Shown: positions 1 to 7,200 of the stretch, one piece after another
How the letters are laid out: every line of letters starts with the position of its first letter
Position numbering within the stretch: the stretch's first letter is position 1
Source of the DNA: JAPLVS01 sp043809265
GTDB taxonomy: Archaea; Iainarchaeota; Iainarchaeia; Iainarchaeales; DTGL01
NCBI GenBank assembly: GCA_043809265.1
Contig: JAZDDY010000001.1
Span: forward strand, 1-12,796
Reading direction: 5' to 3'
Length of the DNA: 12,796 nucleotides
Notes under the pieces: model-generated
Database searches by the model: none
What the model was told of the DNA's origin: nothing
The model's input: the letters and a program-made list of their open reading frames with translations, nothing else
Translations under genes and position numbers: made by a program

Positions 1-870
1 GGATTCAAGCGCTTCCTTGCCCAGGCCCAATTCGCCGATTTCAGCCGCTTTCCCTGAAAAGGAATCGATGCGCAATGCAAGCGATTCAAATTCGCCGGTT
101 TTTTCAGAGAGCGGCTTTATTTCAAGGCAAAGGTTTGCGCCGCCTGCTGCCTGTTCGATGCCTGCCAGGAGCTTTCCGGATTCTTTGAGGAGATTGCAGC
201 CCTCTGCCGCCAGCCCGGCGGCTTCAACAAAAGCAGGGATTCCTGTCGCCGAAAGGCGCTGGCTTTTCTCGCCGAGTTTTACCGCTTGGGCGAATTCGGG
301 GTATGTTTCCCTGAAAAACCCTGCTTGGCTTTCGAGGTTTTGTGCCGCGGTTTTGGCGGCATTGTATTTTTCTTCCAAATCTTGCTGCACTGCCGGGCAA
401 TCCGCATTTCCTTCAAGCGCATTCAAGGCATTAAAATCGAAAGATTCGAATTCTTTAATCGCTTTCATGAATTTGGCAGAATCCTTTAATTCCGCCATCG
501 CACCAAGGCAGTCGGCCCTTGCGATTTCAAGGAGTGCGAGGGCAAGCAATGCATCCCTTTCCTTCTGGCCTTTTACCGTGGCCGCTTTTAACATAAATCC
601 CTCTATTTTCGGCTTGACGGCCGCGAGTTTTGAATCCAGCGCCGCGATTTCGCTTTCATTAAAAAGTTCCTTTGAATCGATGCGCGCGATGTCTGCGGCC
701 GAAATGCCTGCTGTGCCGTAAAGCGATTCGAGTTCCTGCGCCCCTGAAGCGAAAGAGGAAATTTCAGGCTCCAAGGCCGGCAGTTCGGAGCAGCCGGAAA
801 AAACCATCAGCGCGGCAAACAGGAAAAAACAGGCCGCGGCTATTTCACTTGCTTTGTTCCTTTTTTTCAT
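1..870 (-). CDS. Putative secreted lipoprotein, unknown function (3' end beyond window)
   Basis: An open frame of 290 codons runs from ATG at 870 to the window edge without a stop. The N-terminus is MKKRNK, then a hydrophobic segment at about residues 10-24, then a lipobox-like VFSGC with the candidate lipidated cysteine at residue 27. This suggests export and membrane anchoring. The mature part is rich in Ala, Glu and Lys and looks mostly helical, possibly coiled-coil, with a few scattered cysteines. I recognise no family. A GGAG Shine-Dalgarno lies 8 nt upstream of the ATG. The start overlaps the last 26 bp of the topoisomerase gene on the same strand, which suggests cotranscription or translational coupling. 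The next internal ATG (residue 22) would destroy the signal, so the overlapping start is preferred. The plus-strand frame over the same bases gives a Ser/Pro/Ala-rich product typical of a shadow. Confidence 0.75.
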   Translation of the reverse strand, partial: MKKRNKASEIAAACFFLFAALMVFSGCSELPALEPEISSFASGAQELESLYGTAGISAADIARIDSKELFNESEIAALDSKLAAVKPKIEGFMLKAATVKGQKERDALLALALLEIARADCLGAMAELKDSAKFMKAIKEFESFDFNALNALEGNADCPAVQQDLEEKYNAAKTAAQNLESQAGFFRETYPEFAQAVKLGEKSQRLSATGIPAFVEAAGLAAEGCNLLKESGKLLAGIEQAAGGANLCLEIKPLSEKTGEFESLALRIDSFSGKAAEIGELGLGKEALES

Positions 871-2896
871 TTCTGGCTCTCCACTCCTCTTTGCTTTTGC
901 ATCCGGGATAGATGCACATTTTGAATGAATACCGCCCGTTTTTTACCATTATCATCGGGTGCCCGCAGTGTTCGCATTTCTTGTCCATTGCCGTGATGCT
1001 GCCTTTTTGCGGCAAAGGGAAAATCGTGGTGCATGCGGGATAGCTTGTGCAGCCCAAAAACCTTTTGCCTGTTTTTCCTGTGCGCACCACAAGCATGCCT
1101 GTGCAGCCCTCGCGCGTGCACGGGAATTTGTGGCTGTCTGCCCTTAATGCCAGGCGCAGCGCCATGCCTATCTCGTTCTTGTTTTTCAGCAGTTCTTTCA
1201 GCGCCTCGAGAAGCATTTCCCTTGAATCGTCAACGACAAGCTTTTTGCCTTTTTTGCCTGCCGCGATTTCGTCCATTTCTTTTTCGAGCTCGGAGGTCAT
1301 CTTGGGCTTTACGATAACGCCGTCGAATTTTTCAAGCGAATCGATTACCGCAAAGGCGATCTTGTTCGGTTCGATGGCTTTCGCGCCGTGGATGTAATGC
1401 CTGTAATAAAGCTTCTGGATTGTCTCATGCCTTGTCGATTTGGTGCCTAACCCGAGTTCTGCCATTGTTTTTATGAGAGTTCCCTGCGAATACCTTGCAG
1501 GCGGCTTTGTTTCCTTGGCAAGGAATTCCAGTTCGATCAGTTTAACCTTGTCGCCCTGCTCGAGTTTGGGCAATATTACCTCGCTTGCCTTGCTGTAGGG
1601 ATAGAATTTTTTCCATCCCAATTCAATATAGAGCTGGCCTCTTGCGACATAGGGCTCGCCTGCAAGGTCTATGTCCACGCTGAGGTTTTCGACAAGCGCG
1701 TCGTCGCCCAATACCGCGAAAAACCTCCTGCACACAAGCTCGTAAATCTTCCATTCCTGCTCGGACAGCTTTTCTTTCGGGAAATCGACAGGGTGAATCG
1801 GCGGGTGGTCTTTTGTGGCGCTGGCTCCGCGCGAAGGCACAAGGCTTTTTTTCGCAAGCAATTCTTCAACAATCTTGTAAAAGGGCTCGACCCTCATGAG
1901 CTGTTCGAGGATTTTCCTCAGGTTGATGCTCGGCGGGAAAACCGTGTTGTCTGTGCGCGGATAACTTATCAAACCGCGCTGGTACAATGTTTCAGCTACA
2001 GACATTGCGCCTGCGGCCGAAAAGCCGATTGCGGTTGCAGCCCTCAGGAAGGTCGTGGTGTTGAAAGGCAGCGGCTTTGCGATTTTTTTCTCGGATTTTG
2101 TGACTTTCAGTACGGTGCCGTAATCCGCTTTTTTTGCAAAGGCGCTTTCGGCTTTTTCTTTTTCCCAGAACCTTCCGGCCTTGTGGAATGCGAGGAATTT
2201 TTCCTTTCCTTTCTCGAAAGTGGCCTGAAGTTCCCAGTAGGCCGTGGCCTTGAAGGCAAGGATTTCCTTCTCGCGGTCCACTATCAATGCAAGGGTCGGG
2301 CTCTGCACCCTGCCAGCCGAAAGGAATTCCTTTCCAAGCTGGCCTGACACAAGCGAAAGGAAGCGCGTGAGGACTGCACCCCAGATGAGGTCTATTTCCC
2401 TTCTTGCATCGGCGGAATCCGCGAAATTGTAGTCGAGTTCGCCCAATTCCGAGAACGCCTGGTTTATTTCTTCGGCTGTGATTGCTGAAAAATTCGCCCT
2501 CTTGATTTCAATGCCCTTGTTTGTTTCCTTAAGGCAGACAAGCGCTTCAAGCGCAATGCTTTCGCCCTCGCGGTCCGAGTCTGTGGCAAAAATGACCCTT
2601 TTGAAATCCGGAGCGCGGGATTTGAGCAGTGAAATTATACCTTTTTCTTTTTCGGCGTAAAGGACCTCGGCATTCGTGAGCTTTGAGAGGTCTGTGCCGA
2701 GCCATGGCGCGAAATGCTTCGGGAAATCGACGTCCTTTATGTGGCCTTTGAGCGGGAAAACAAACATGCTGCGGCCGTCTTTTTCAAAAGAATAAAACAC
2801 TGCGCCGTGATGGCTTTCCTCCTTGACCTTGCCCCCTGCGAGCAGTTCCGCAATTCTTTTCCCGGCAATCGGCTTTTCGGCGATAACAAGGTCCAT
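845..2896 (-). CDS. topA: DNA topoisomerase I (type IA)
   Basis: This 683-aa enzyme relaxes negatively supercoiled DNA by a transient 5'-phosphotyrosine break. The N-terminal TOPRIM domain begins at once with MDLVIAEK (metal-binding Glu7) and has the DxDxE signature in ATDSDREGES (Asp106, Asp108, Glu110). The SAGRVQSPTL motif is at 193-202. The catalytic tyrosine is Tyr312 in LISYPRTD, followed by the usual Arg314. The C-terminus carries two zinc-ribbon modules of the topoisomerase C4 type: Cys593, 598, 616, 622 and Cys641, 644, 661, 666. Length and layout fit a complete archaeal topoisomerase I. ATG at 2896 is chosen because the TOPRIM strand starts there. The ribosome site is weak, and a T-rich TATA-like tract near 2962-2969 could be the promoter. 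The upstream neighbour on the same strand is an Lrp-type regulator, and the lipoprotein gene overlaps its 3' end. Confidence 0.97.
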   Translation of the reverse strand: MDLVIAEKPIAGKRIAELLAGGKVKEESHHGAVFYSFEKDGRSMFVFPLKGHIKDVDFPKHFAPWLGTDLSKLTNAEVLYAEKEKGIISLLKSRAPDFKRVIFATDSDREGESIALEALVCLKETNKGIEIKRANFSAITAEEINQAFSELGELDYNFADSADARREIDLIWGAVLTRFLSLVSGQLGKEFLSAGRVQSPTLALIVDREKEILAFKATAYWELQATFEKGKEKFLAFHKAGRFWEKEKAESAFAKKADYGTVLKVTKSEKKIAKPLPFNTTTFLRAATAIGFSAAGAMSVAETLYQRGLISYPRTDNTVFPPSINLRKILEQLMRVEPFYKIVEELLAKKSLVPSRGASATKDHPPIHPVDFPKEKLSEQEWKIYELVCRRFFAVLGDDALVENLSVDIDLAGEPYVARGQLYIELGWKKFYPYSKASEVILPKLEQGDKVKLIELEFLAKETKPPARYSQGTLIKTMAELGLGTKSTRHETIQKLYYRHYIHGAKAIEPNKIAFAVIDSLEKFDGVIVKPKMTSELEKEMDEIAAGKKGKKLVVDDSREMLLEALKELLKNKNEIGMALRLALRADSHKFPCTREGCTGMLVVRTGKTGKRFLGCTSYPACTTIFPLPQKGSITAMDKKCEHCGHPMIMVKNGRYSFKMCIYPGCKSKEEWRARNEKKEQSK

Positions 2897-3005
2897 GAAA
2901 AAACACGTTCCGCCGACATCCTGCCTCAGGCCGGCTTAAGAGAAACCTTTGGATGAAAAAGAATAAAAACAAGCACGCAAGAGGGCGCCCCCAAAATTGC
3001 CGCCG

Positions 3006-3014
3006 GAAAAAAAG
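3006..3014 (-). terminator. Oligo-T tract just after the Lrp-type gene
   Basis: On the minus strand a run of seven T (3013 down to 3007) begins two bases after the regulator's TGA stop. Archaeal RNA polymerase often terminates at U-rich runs without a hairpin, so this could end the regulator transcript before topA. It is short, and no stem-loop precedes it. Confidence 0.3.
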
Positions 3015-3015
3015 T

Positions 3016-3489
3016 TCAAAGGCGCTTCTGGAGCACTGTACTCGGCAGCGAACTCGATGATTTGACCTTGTCCAATACGACCATGCTTTTCATGTCGAGA
3101 ATTCCGTCGATCGATGCAAGCCTGTCAATGAAATCCTTTGTGGAAGTCGAATCCGGCAATATGGCCTTCAACAGCATGTTGTATTCGCCCATTACCTGGT
3201 AGACCTCGTTTATGTGTTCAAGCGATTCCAGTTTCTTGATAATGTCCTTGTGCTTTGACAGGTCTGTGCGCACCTGCAAAAACACGGGCTTTTCGTAGCC
3301 GATGACTGTAAGGTCGAGGTTTGCGGAAATGGACGAGATGATTCCCTTGCGTTTCAGGGAATCAACCCTTTTCTTTATTGCGACATCGGTGAGCTCTGTT
3401 TCGTCCGCAATCGCCCTGTAGGAAGTGCGCCCGTCCTCAATCAATCTTTTCAGAATCTGGTAGTCAACCTTGTCTATGGATGGAATCAT
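3016..3489 (-). CDS. Lrp/AsnC family transcriptional regulator
   Basis: This 157-aa protein has the full two-domain Lrp/AsnC layout. A winged helix-turn-helix at about residues 6-52 includes IADETELTDVAIKKRVDSL and KGIISSI. A RAM/effector-binding domain follows from about 65 to 145, with YQVMGEYNMLLKAI as the characteristic Gly-containing turn and strand. Proteins of this family form dimers and octamers and regulate amino-acid or energy metabolism in response to small molecules; the ligand here cannot be read from sequence. The start is ATG at 3489, with a GGGG element 7 nt upstream and a TATA-like box further up, so it probably has its own promoter and may be autoregulated, as is common in the family. 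The Ser-rich C-terminal tail (KSSSSLPST) lies beyond the domain. Confidence 0.93.
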   Translation of the reverse strand: MIPSIDKVDYQILKRLIEDGRTSYRAIADETELTDVAIKKRVDSLKRKGIISSISANLDLTVIGYEKPVFLQVRTDLSKHKDIIKKLESLEHINEVYQVMGEYNMLLKAILPDSTSTKDFIDRLASIDGILDMKSMVVLDKVKSSSSLPSTVLQKRL

Positions 3490-3536
3490 TCAAAAGCCCC
3501 AAAAAAGCAAGCCTATTAACAATACTAAATAATAAC

Positions 3537-3550
3537 AAATAAAAAGTTTG
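3537..3550 (-). promoter_or_regulatory. Candidate BRE/TATA promoter of the Lrp-type gene
   Basis: The minus strand reads GCAAAC followed by TTTTTATTT, resembling an archaeal BRE plus TATA box. Transcription would start near 3515, leaving a leader of about 26 nt that contains the GGGG ribosome site. The following bases contain TTGTTA twice, in direct orientation. Confidence 0.4.
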
Positions 3551-3557
3551 CTTTATG

Positions 3558-3575
3558 AAAAAAGGCCTGCCTTTT
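3558..3575 (-). terminator. Hairpin plus T-run, possible terminator of the six-TM gene
   Basis: The minus strand has AAAAGG, a CAGG loop, CCTTTT and two more T. This 6-bp stem flows into a six-T run and resembles an intrinsic terminator. It lies about 60 bp past the stop of the six-TM gene and just ahead of the regulator's TATA-like box, where a terminator would be useful. The stem is short, so the call is tentative. Confidence 0.35.
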
Positions 3576-3637
3576 GGTTATGTAATAATATCCAAGGGCA
3601 AAAATAGCGCATAAATTGCATTTTAATGGTTATCAAA

Positions 3638-4420
3638 TTACCTGCGCTTTTTCCCGAAGCCGACCGTGTGGGCAATTTCGCTCATTTTGACAAGGTCAAA
3701 CTTCATCAAGTACATGTAGGTCTTGAGCACTTCAAGGAAAGGCACAACGAACACAAGCATTACCAGGACCGCGACAAACCTGCCTGGCAGGATGTCCAAT
3801 GCGATGAAGTCAAGCGCGTATTCGAGGAGCAGCACTGCGGCCGTGAGCACAGAGCCCATTGCCAGCACCATCAAAAAGGACGAAATGTTTTTTGTGATGA
3901 ATGAGAAGCTCTCCTTTATTGCGTCAAGCACTCCGACCTCGTCGACAACGATTGCCTGCGGCACAAACATGAACAGGAGCGAAAGCACGAGGAGCGCAAG
4001 CGATACGAACAATACGCCCGAGACAGGCTCCATGAATGTCACTGCCAGAAAGCCGAATGCAAAGAATGCAATCATGTAAAGCCAGAAGAAAAGGAAAATT
4101 TTCACAGAAAACTTCCGGACCATTTCCGCAAGGTAGTATTCGACCCTCACCTTGCTGATGTTTTTTCTTACCCCAAAAACTATGAGTGAAACAAAAAAGG
4201 CAAAGAAAACAAGGAAGACAGAGGCAAGCGCGAATTCCACAATGAATACAGCCGGATTGACAATGTTGTATTCGATGAAAAACGAGCCAGAGGAAAAGAA
4301 CATGTTCTGGGATGCGAAGAAATCGAGCAGCAGGAAGGGAACAAAGAACAACAGCAAGCCGAAGGCAATAGCAGCCCTGGCATTCGCAAGGTATTCTTTC
4401 CAGGAGTTTTCCAGAATCAT
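3638..4420 (-). CDS. Six-TM integral membrane protein, unknown function
   Basis: With ATG at 4420 the protein has 260 residues and about six hydrophobic segments (near 16-36, 57-83, 106-128, 132-156, 181-203 and 214-234), with a basic tail ending GKKRR. The stretch MFVPQAIVVDEVGVLDAIKES at 151-171, between TM4 and TM5, resembles a motif seen in loosely defined prokaryotic six-TM families, in which a short amphipathic helix with an A-x-x-x-S pattern precedes a membrane helix. I cannot assign a function. ATG at 4420 is preferred over an in-frame TTG at 4435 because GAGG lies 9 nt ahead of it and itself overlaps the region after the TTG. It follows the methylthiotransferase gene by 51 bp on the same strand. 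A TTTTTAA run at the end of that gene could be a separate promoter. Confidence 0.85.
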   Translation of the reverse strand: MILENSWKEYLANARAAIAFGLLLFFVPFLLLDFFASQNMFFSSGSFFIEYNIVNPAVFIVEFALASVFLVFFAFFVSLIVFGVRKNISKVRVEYYLAEMVRKFSVKIFLFFWLYMIAFFAFGFLAVTFMEPVSGVLFVSLALLVLSLLFMFVPQAIVVDEVGVLDAIKESFSFITKNISSFLMVLAMGSVLTAAVLLLEYALDFIALDILPGRFVAVLVMLVFVVPFLEVLKTYMYLMKFDLVKMSEIAHTVGFGKKRR

Positions 4421-4471
4421 TTTCTCAGGCCTCAAAAAGCAAAAGATATGTGCCCGCGAAGGGTTAAAAAC

Positions 4472-5737
4472 CTAATTTTTCGGCATGATTCTGCCTTCAA
4501 GGTAGGTCGGGAAAGCCTTTGAAACTTTTGCTTTTGCAAAACAGCACATTTCCGCCTTTTTCACTGCGACCGGCCTGTAAGAATTAGTGCGCCCGATGAA
4601 ACCGCCTGTTGGGCCTTTTTCCGACACAAGGATTTTTTTGATGCTGCCCTCCAAAAGCCTGTTTCTTTCCAGGGCGACTTCCCTGGCTTTTTCAGACAGA
4701 GCCTTGCTTCTCTGCTTTCTAATCCCGCCGTGCACCCGCCCTGGCAGGAGCACTGCTTTCGTGTTCGGCCTCAGGCCGAACCTTGAAATATTCACAACCT
4801 CAGGCTTCACACTTTCCAGGAGGGCAAGGCTTTCACCGAAATCCTTTTCTGTTTCCCCAGGAAAGCCAACAATGAAGTCGGTTGCAATCGCCATCTCAGG
4901 GAATTTTTTCCTTGCCTTTGCTGCCAATGCTTCGAATTCTTTTGCGCTGTGGCGCCTTTCCATCAGCCGAAGGATTCTGTCTGAGCCTGACTGCACTGGC
5001 AGATGCAAAAATTTGTAAACGCGCTCGTCTTCCATCGCCTTCAAAAGGCGCGGAAAGAATTTTTTCAAATTTGCGGGATTCATCATGCCCAACCTCACCC
5101 GAAATTCGCCCTTGTTTTCAAGCAGGCGCTCAAGGAGTTCGGCAAGGTTTGTGCCGATATCAAGGCCGTAGCAGCCTGTGTCATTTGCAGTGAGCCATAT
5201 TTCTTTCGAGCCTTCAAGCGCTTTCACGAAAGCGGTGTTTATTCCTTCAACAGGCTGGCTTTTCAGCTGGCCCCTTGCCTGTTTCACGCAGCAATAGGCG
5301 CAGTTCCCGAGGCAGCCGTGCGCTACCGGTATTATTGAAATGCAGTTGTTTTTTTTGGATGCTGATGCCCTGTTTTCTGTTTCCGAAAATGGAATGCCGA
5401 AAAAAGAGGCGATTTCTTCCAGGCCAACGCCGAGCAGTTCGGCCTTTCCGCATTCGCCTTTTATTTTTTGCCCGGATACTGTGGGAAGGCAGCCGCAGAC
5501 AACGACCTTTGCCCCTGTCTTTTCCGCTACCGCTCCGAGCGCCTTTATGCGCCTGAGCATCTTGTTTTCTGTCGGCGTTTTAACTGCGCACGTGTTTATT
5601 AAAATGAAATCGGCTTTTTCAGGGCTTTCAGGCCGGAAGCCGGCTTTTTCCAGGAACAGGGCAATTTTTGCGGTATCGCCCTGGTTCAGCGAACAGCCGT
5701 AGCCTTCAAGATGGAATGTTTTTTGGCAGCCCTTCAT
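4472..5737 (-). CDS. tRNA t6A37 methylthiotransferase (CDKAL1/MtaB-like radical SAM)
   Basis: This 421-aa protein matches the MiaB/MtaB/CDKAL1 family, whose archaeal members convert t6A37 of ANN-decoding tRNAs to ms2t6A. The N-terminal UPF0004 domain has three cluster cysteines: Cys15 in GYGCSLN, Cys50 in INTCAV and Cys83 in CGCLP. The radical SAM motif CLGNCAYC supplies Cys142, Cys146 and Cys149. IVGFPGET is a typical radical SAM-domain motif. The C-terminal 55 or so residues, with IGRTNSYRPVAV, fit the RNA-binding TRAM domain. A longer frame reaches a GTG at 5809, but those 24 extra residues are not conserved-looking. ATG at 5737 has GGTG 5 nt upstream and a TATA-like box about 35 nt upstream, so it is preferred. 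The archaeal CDKAL1-type reaction is inferred from lineage; a MiaB-type ms2i6A role is unlikely in archaea. Confidence 0.93.
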   Translation of the reverse strand: MKGCQKTFHLEGYGCSLNQGDTAKIALFLEKAGFRPESPEKADFILINTCAVKTPTENKMLRRIKALGAVAEKTGAKVVVCGCLPTVSGQKIKGECGKAELLGVGLEEIASFFGIPFSETENRASASKKNNCISIIPVAHGCLGNCAYCCVKQARGQLKSQPVEGINTAFVKALEGSKEIWLTANDTGCYGLDIGTNLAELLERLLENKGEFRVRLGMMNPANLKKFFPRLLKAMEDERVYKFLHLPVQSGSDRILRLMERRHSAKEFEALAAKARKKFPEMAIATDFIVGFPGETEKDFGESLALLESVKPEVVNISRFGLRPNTKAVLLPGRVHGGIRKQRSKALSEKAREVALERNRLLEGSIKKILVSEKGPTGGFIGRTNSYRPVAVKKAEMCCFAKAKVSKAFPTYLEGRIMPKN

Positions 5738-5765
5738 TTTCGCACCAGAAAAAAAAGCGCTGAAA

Positions 5766-5783
5766 AAAGATAAAAAGGCTTGC
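5766..5783 (-). promoter_or_regulatory. Candidate promoter of the methylthiotransferase gene
   Basis: The minus strand reads GCAAGC then CTTTTTATC, an archaeal BRE/TATA-like arrangement centred about 35 nt ahead of ATG 5737. The predicted start near 5747 gives a leader of about 10 nt with GGTG at its 5' end. The following T-rich run could also serve as the terminator of the upstream membrane-protein transcript. Confidence 0.4.
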
Positions 5784-5793
5784 AATTGCCTAA

Positions 5794-5886
5794 TATCAAA
5801 AGACTTCACTTCAGAACCTTGTTATGGTCTTTTGATAGCTATCAAAGGGCAATAATGCTCCTTTATTTTTGCCCTTTGATATCAAA
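5794..5886. repeat. Cluster of nested inverted repeats built on TATCAAA
   Basis: Two perfect inverted repeats stand back to back. TATCAAAGGGCAA (5840-5852) pairs with TTGCCCTTTGATA (5869-5881), a 13-bp stem with a 16-nt loop. TATCAAAAGAC (5794-5804) pairs with GTCTTTTGATA (5827-5837), an 11-bp stem with a 22-nt loop. They are separated by only GC, so their junction is itself a 16-bp palindrome, TTTGATAGCTATCAAA (5831-5846). The outer end forms a 12-bp palindrome, TTTGATATCAAA (5875-5886). The heptamer TATCAAA or its complement occurs five times in 93 bp. The right stem overlaps the last codons of the four-TM protein gene, and its stop codon lies in the loop. It could be a transcript 3'-end structure, a tandem operator, or a small mobile-element remnant. 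Confidence 0.85.
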
Positions 5887-6564
5887 CTGCACTTCGATTA
5901 TTTTTTGCAGCCTGAATGAAACCCAGCCTGCGAGCACGCCGAAAATGAAAAGCGCAAAGGCGGACTGGCCGAAGCATTTCAGGTAATTTATCTGGCAGGC
6001 CGGGAGCTGGACAACAGTGCGCGTCCCGCCTGACACTTTGTCAAACTGCAGGTTTGCGCAGTTGAAGCATGAATCCCACAGGCAATTCCCGGAATTGAAT
6101 TCGTTGCCCATTTCCTTTTGCAGGCTGACGTTCGGGTTTTTGCCGAACTCTTTTTCAAAGCGGTAAAAGCATGTTTGGGTGGAGCCCCCCTGCCCTGCAA
6201 CCGATGCGGACTGCATCGAATAAAAATAAGAAGGCACAAAGTAAAAGGACACAAGCGACAGGATTATGAAAAGCACAGGGAACTTGAAGGATTCCACAAA
6301 ACCCCAGTCGAACTCCTTTTTGGCGAAAAACGCAAGGAAATACACCAGCAGGAAGCCTATGGCCGGCATGAGCGCATACATCGGCGATATTGTTTTTGAA
6401 TCGAAGCGCCAGTCATACAAAGGGAAAAAAGTGCCTATGCCGGGAACCTTGGAAAACACCCCGCCCGCATAATTCGAAAGCAGGTAGATTGCCATATATG
6501 AAACAATCAAAAGGAATGCGGCAAGCAGGATTTTTTTTTGCGCTGAAACCTTTTTTTTCTCCAT
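5863..6564 (-). CDS. Four-TM membrane protein with Cys-rich external loop, unknown function
   Basis: With ATG at 6564 the protein has 233 residues. Hydrophobic segments lie near 12-31, 62-81, 94-114 and 199-218. The basic N-terminus (MEKKKVSAQKK), the basic AKKEF turn after TM2 and the basic segment after TM4 place both ends in the cytoplasm and the 115-198 loop outside. That loop contains six cysteines (132, 161, 166, 169, 190, 197), including NCLWDSCFNC, which suggests disulfides or a metal site. I recognise no family. The ATG is preferred over a TTG two codons upstream; a GGGG-containing purine run precedes it. It follows pdxT by 41 bp on the same strand and may be read through from the pdx operon. 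Its last codons are part of a perfect inverted repeat. Confidence 0.82.
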   Translation of the reverse strand: MEKKKVSAQKKILLAAFLLIVSYMAIYLLSNYAGGVFSKVPGIGTFFPLYDWRFDSKTISPMYALMPAIGFLLVYFLAFFAKKEFDWGFVESFKFPVLFIILSLVSFYFVPSYFYSMQSASVAGQGGSTQTCFYRFEKEFGKNPNVSLQKEMGNEFNSGNCLWDSCFNCANLQFDKVSGGTRTVVQLPACQINYLKCFGQSAFALFIFGVLAGWVSFRLQKIIEVQFDIKGQK

Positions 6565-6605
6565 AAACAATCCCCAAACAGATATATGACTTCTGAAACA
6601 AGAGT

Positions 6606-7181
6606 TTAAAACCCTTGTGCAACTTTACAAAGGAAAAATTTGTGCAGCCTGCAGTCCGCCCCCAATTCCGGATGGAATGCCGCGGCAAGCATCCGCCCCT
6701 GCCTCACAAGGACAGGCTTTCCACCAAAGCCGGCCAATACGTCGATATTTTTCCCGATGCCCCCTATGGCCGGCGCCCTGATGAAAATGCAGTGGAATTT
6801 CCCCAATCCCCCTATTTCCAAATCCGTTTCAAAGCTCTCTGCCTGCCTGCCGTAGGCGTTCCTTTCCACAGCCAAATCCATAACACCAATAAGGCCCTTT
6901 CCCTTGCCGACTTTTTTTGCAAGCAGGATTGTACCTGCGCACGTGCCGAAAACAGGCAGGCCTTTTTTTATGGCTGACTTCAGGGCTTTCAGCAGGCCCC
7001 TCTGCTGTGAAAGCAAATTCATTGTGGTCGATTCCCCGCCTGGCAGAATCAAGGCGTCGATTTTCTTAAGGTCTTCCGCAGTTTTCACCCTGACGGCATT
7101 CCAGCCGCACTCCTGCGCCATTGCAAGATGCTCTTCGACCCCGCCCTGCAGTGCAAGCACTCCGACTGTTTTGCGAGCCAT
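6606..7181 (-). CDS. pdxT: Pyridoxal 5'-phosphate synthase glutaminase subunit PdxT
   Basis: This class I glutamine amidotransferase hydrolyses glutamine and channels ammonia to PdxS in the DXP-independent vitamin B6 pathway. The 191 residues match the family length. The PdxT N-terminus VGVLALQGGVEEH is present, with LPGGEST at 46-52 and the nucleophile Cys81 in GTCAG. Family positions at RNAYGRQAESF (107-117) and FIRAP (133-137) follow, and the triad is completed by His170 and Glu172 in AFHPEL. All catalytic residues are intact. ATG at 7181 starts directly at the first strand and has a GTGGG purine stretch just ahead. It lies 19 bp after pdxS, the usual operon order for the two-subunit 12+12 synthase. 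Confidence 0.97.
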   Translation of the reverse strand: MARKTVGVLALQGGVEEHLAMAQECGWNAVRVKTAEDLKKIDALILPGGESTTMNLLSQQRGLLKALKSAIKKGLPVFGTCAGTILLAKKVGKGKGLIGVMDLAVERNAYGRQAESFETDLEIGGLGKFHCIFIRAPAIGGIGKNIDVLAGFGGKPVLVRQGRMLAAAFHPELGADCRLHKFFLCKVAQGF

Positions 7182-7200
7182 TTTCCCACTAAAAAAAGTT

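Noticed and set aside
17..721. A 234-codon plus-strand open frame over the lipoprotein region
   Set aside because: Its product is Ser/Ala/Pro-rich with no motif, while the minus-strand frame over the same bases has a start with Shine-Dalgarno, a signal-like N-terminus and normal composition. It is a shadow.
2983..2990. GGGCGCCC palindrome between the regulator and topA
   Set aside because: An isolated 8-bp palindrome with no extension or repeat. Chance is sufficient.
3515..3540. TTGTTA direct repeats upstream of the Lrp-type gene as an operator
   Set aside because: Two hexamers in very AT-rich sequence are expected by chance, and Lrp-type sites are usually dyad-symmetric.
3631..3637. A further TATCAAA heptamer after the six-TM gene stop, as part of the 5794-5886 repeat family
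   Set aside because: A single heptamer without a partner arm, in AT-rich DNA. It is not enough to link the two sites.
5738..5809. Longer methylthiotransferase starting at GTG 5809
   Set aside because: The extra 24 residues are not typical of the family, and they would overlay the TATA-like box and part of the inverted repeat. ATG 5737 has a GGTG ribosome site.
6581..6588. CATATATC as a TATA box for the four-TM gene
   Set aside because: It lies only about 20 nt before the ATG, so initiation would fall inside the coding region. Readthrough from pdxT is more likely.
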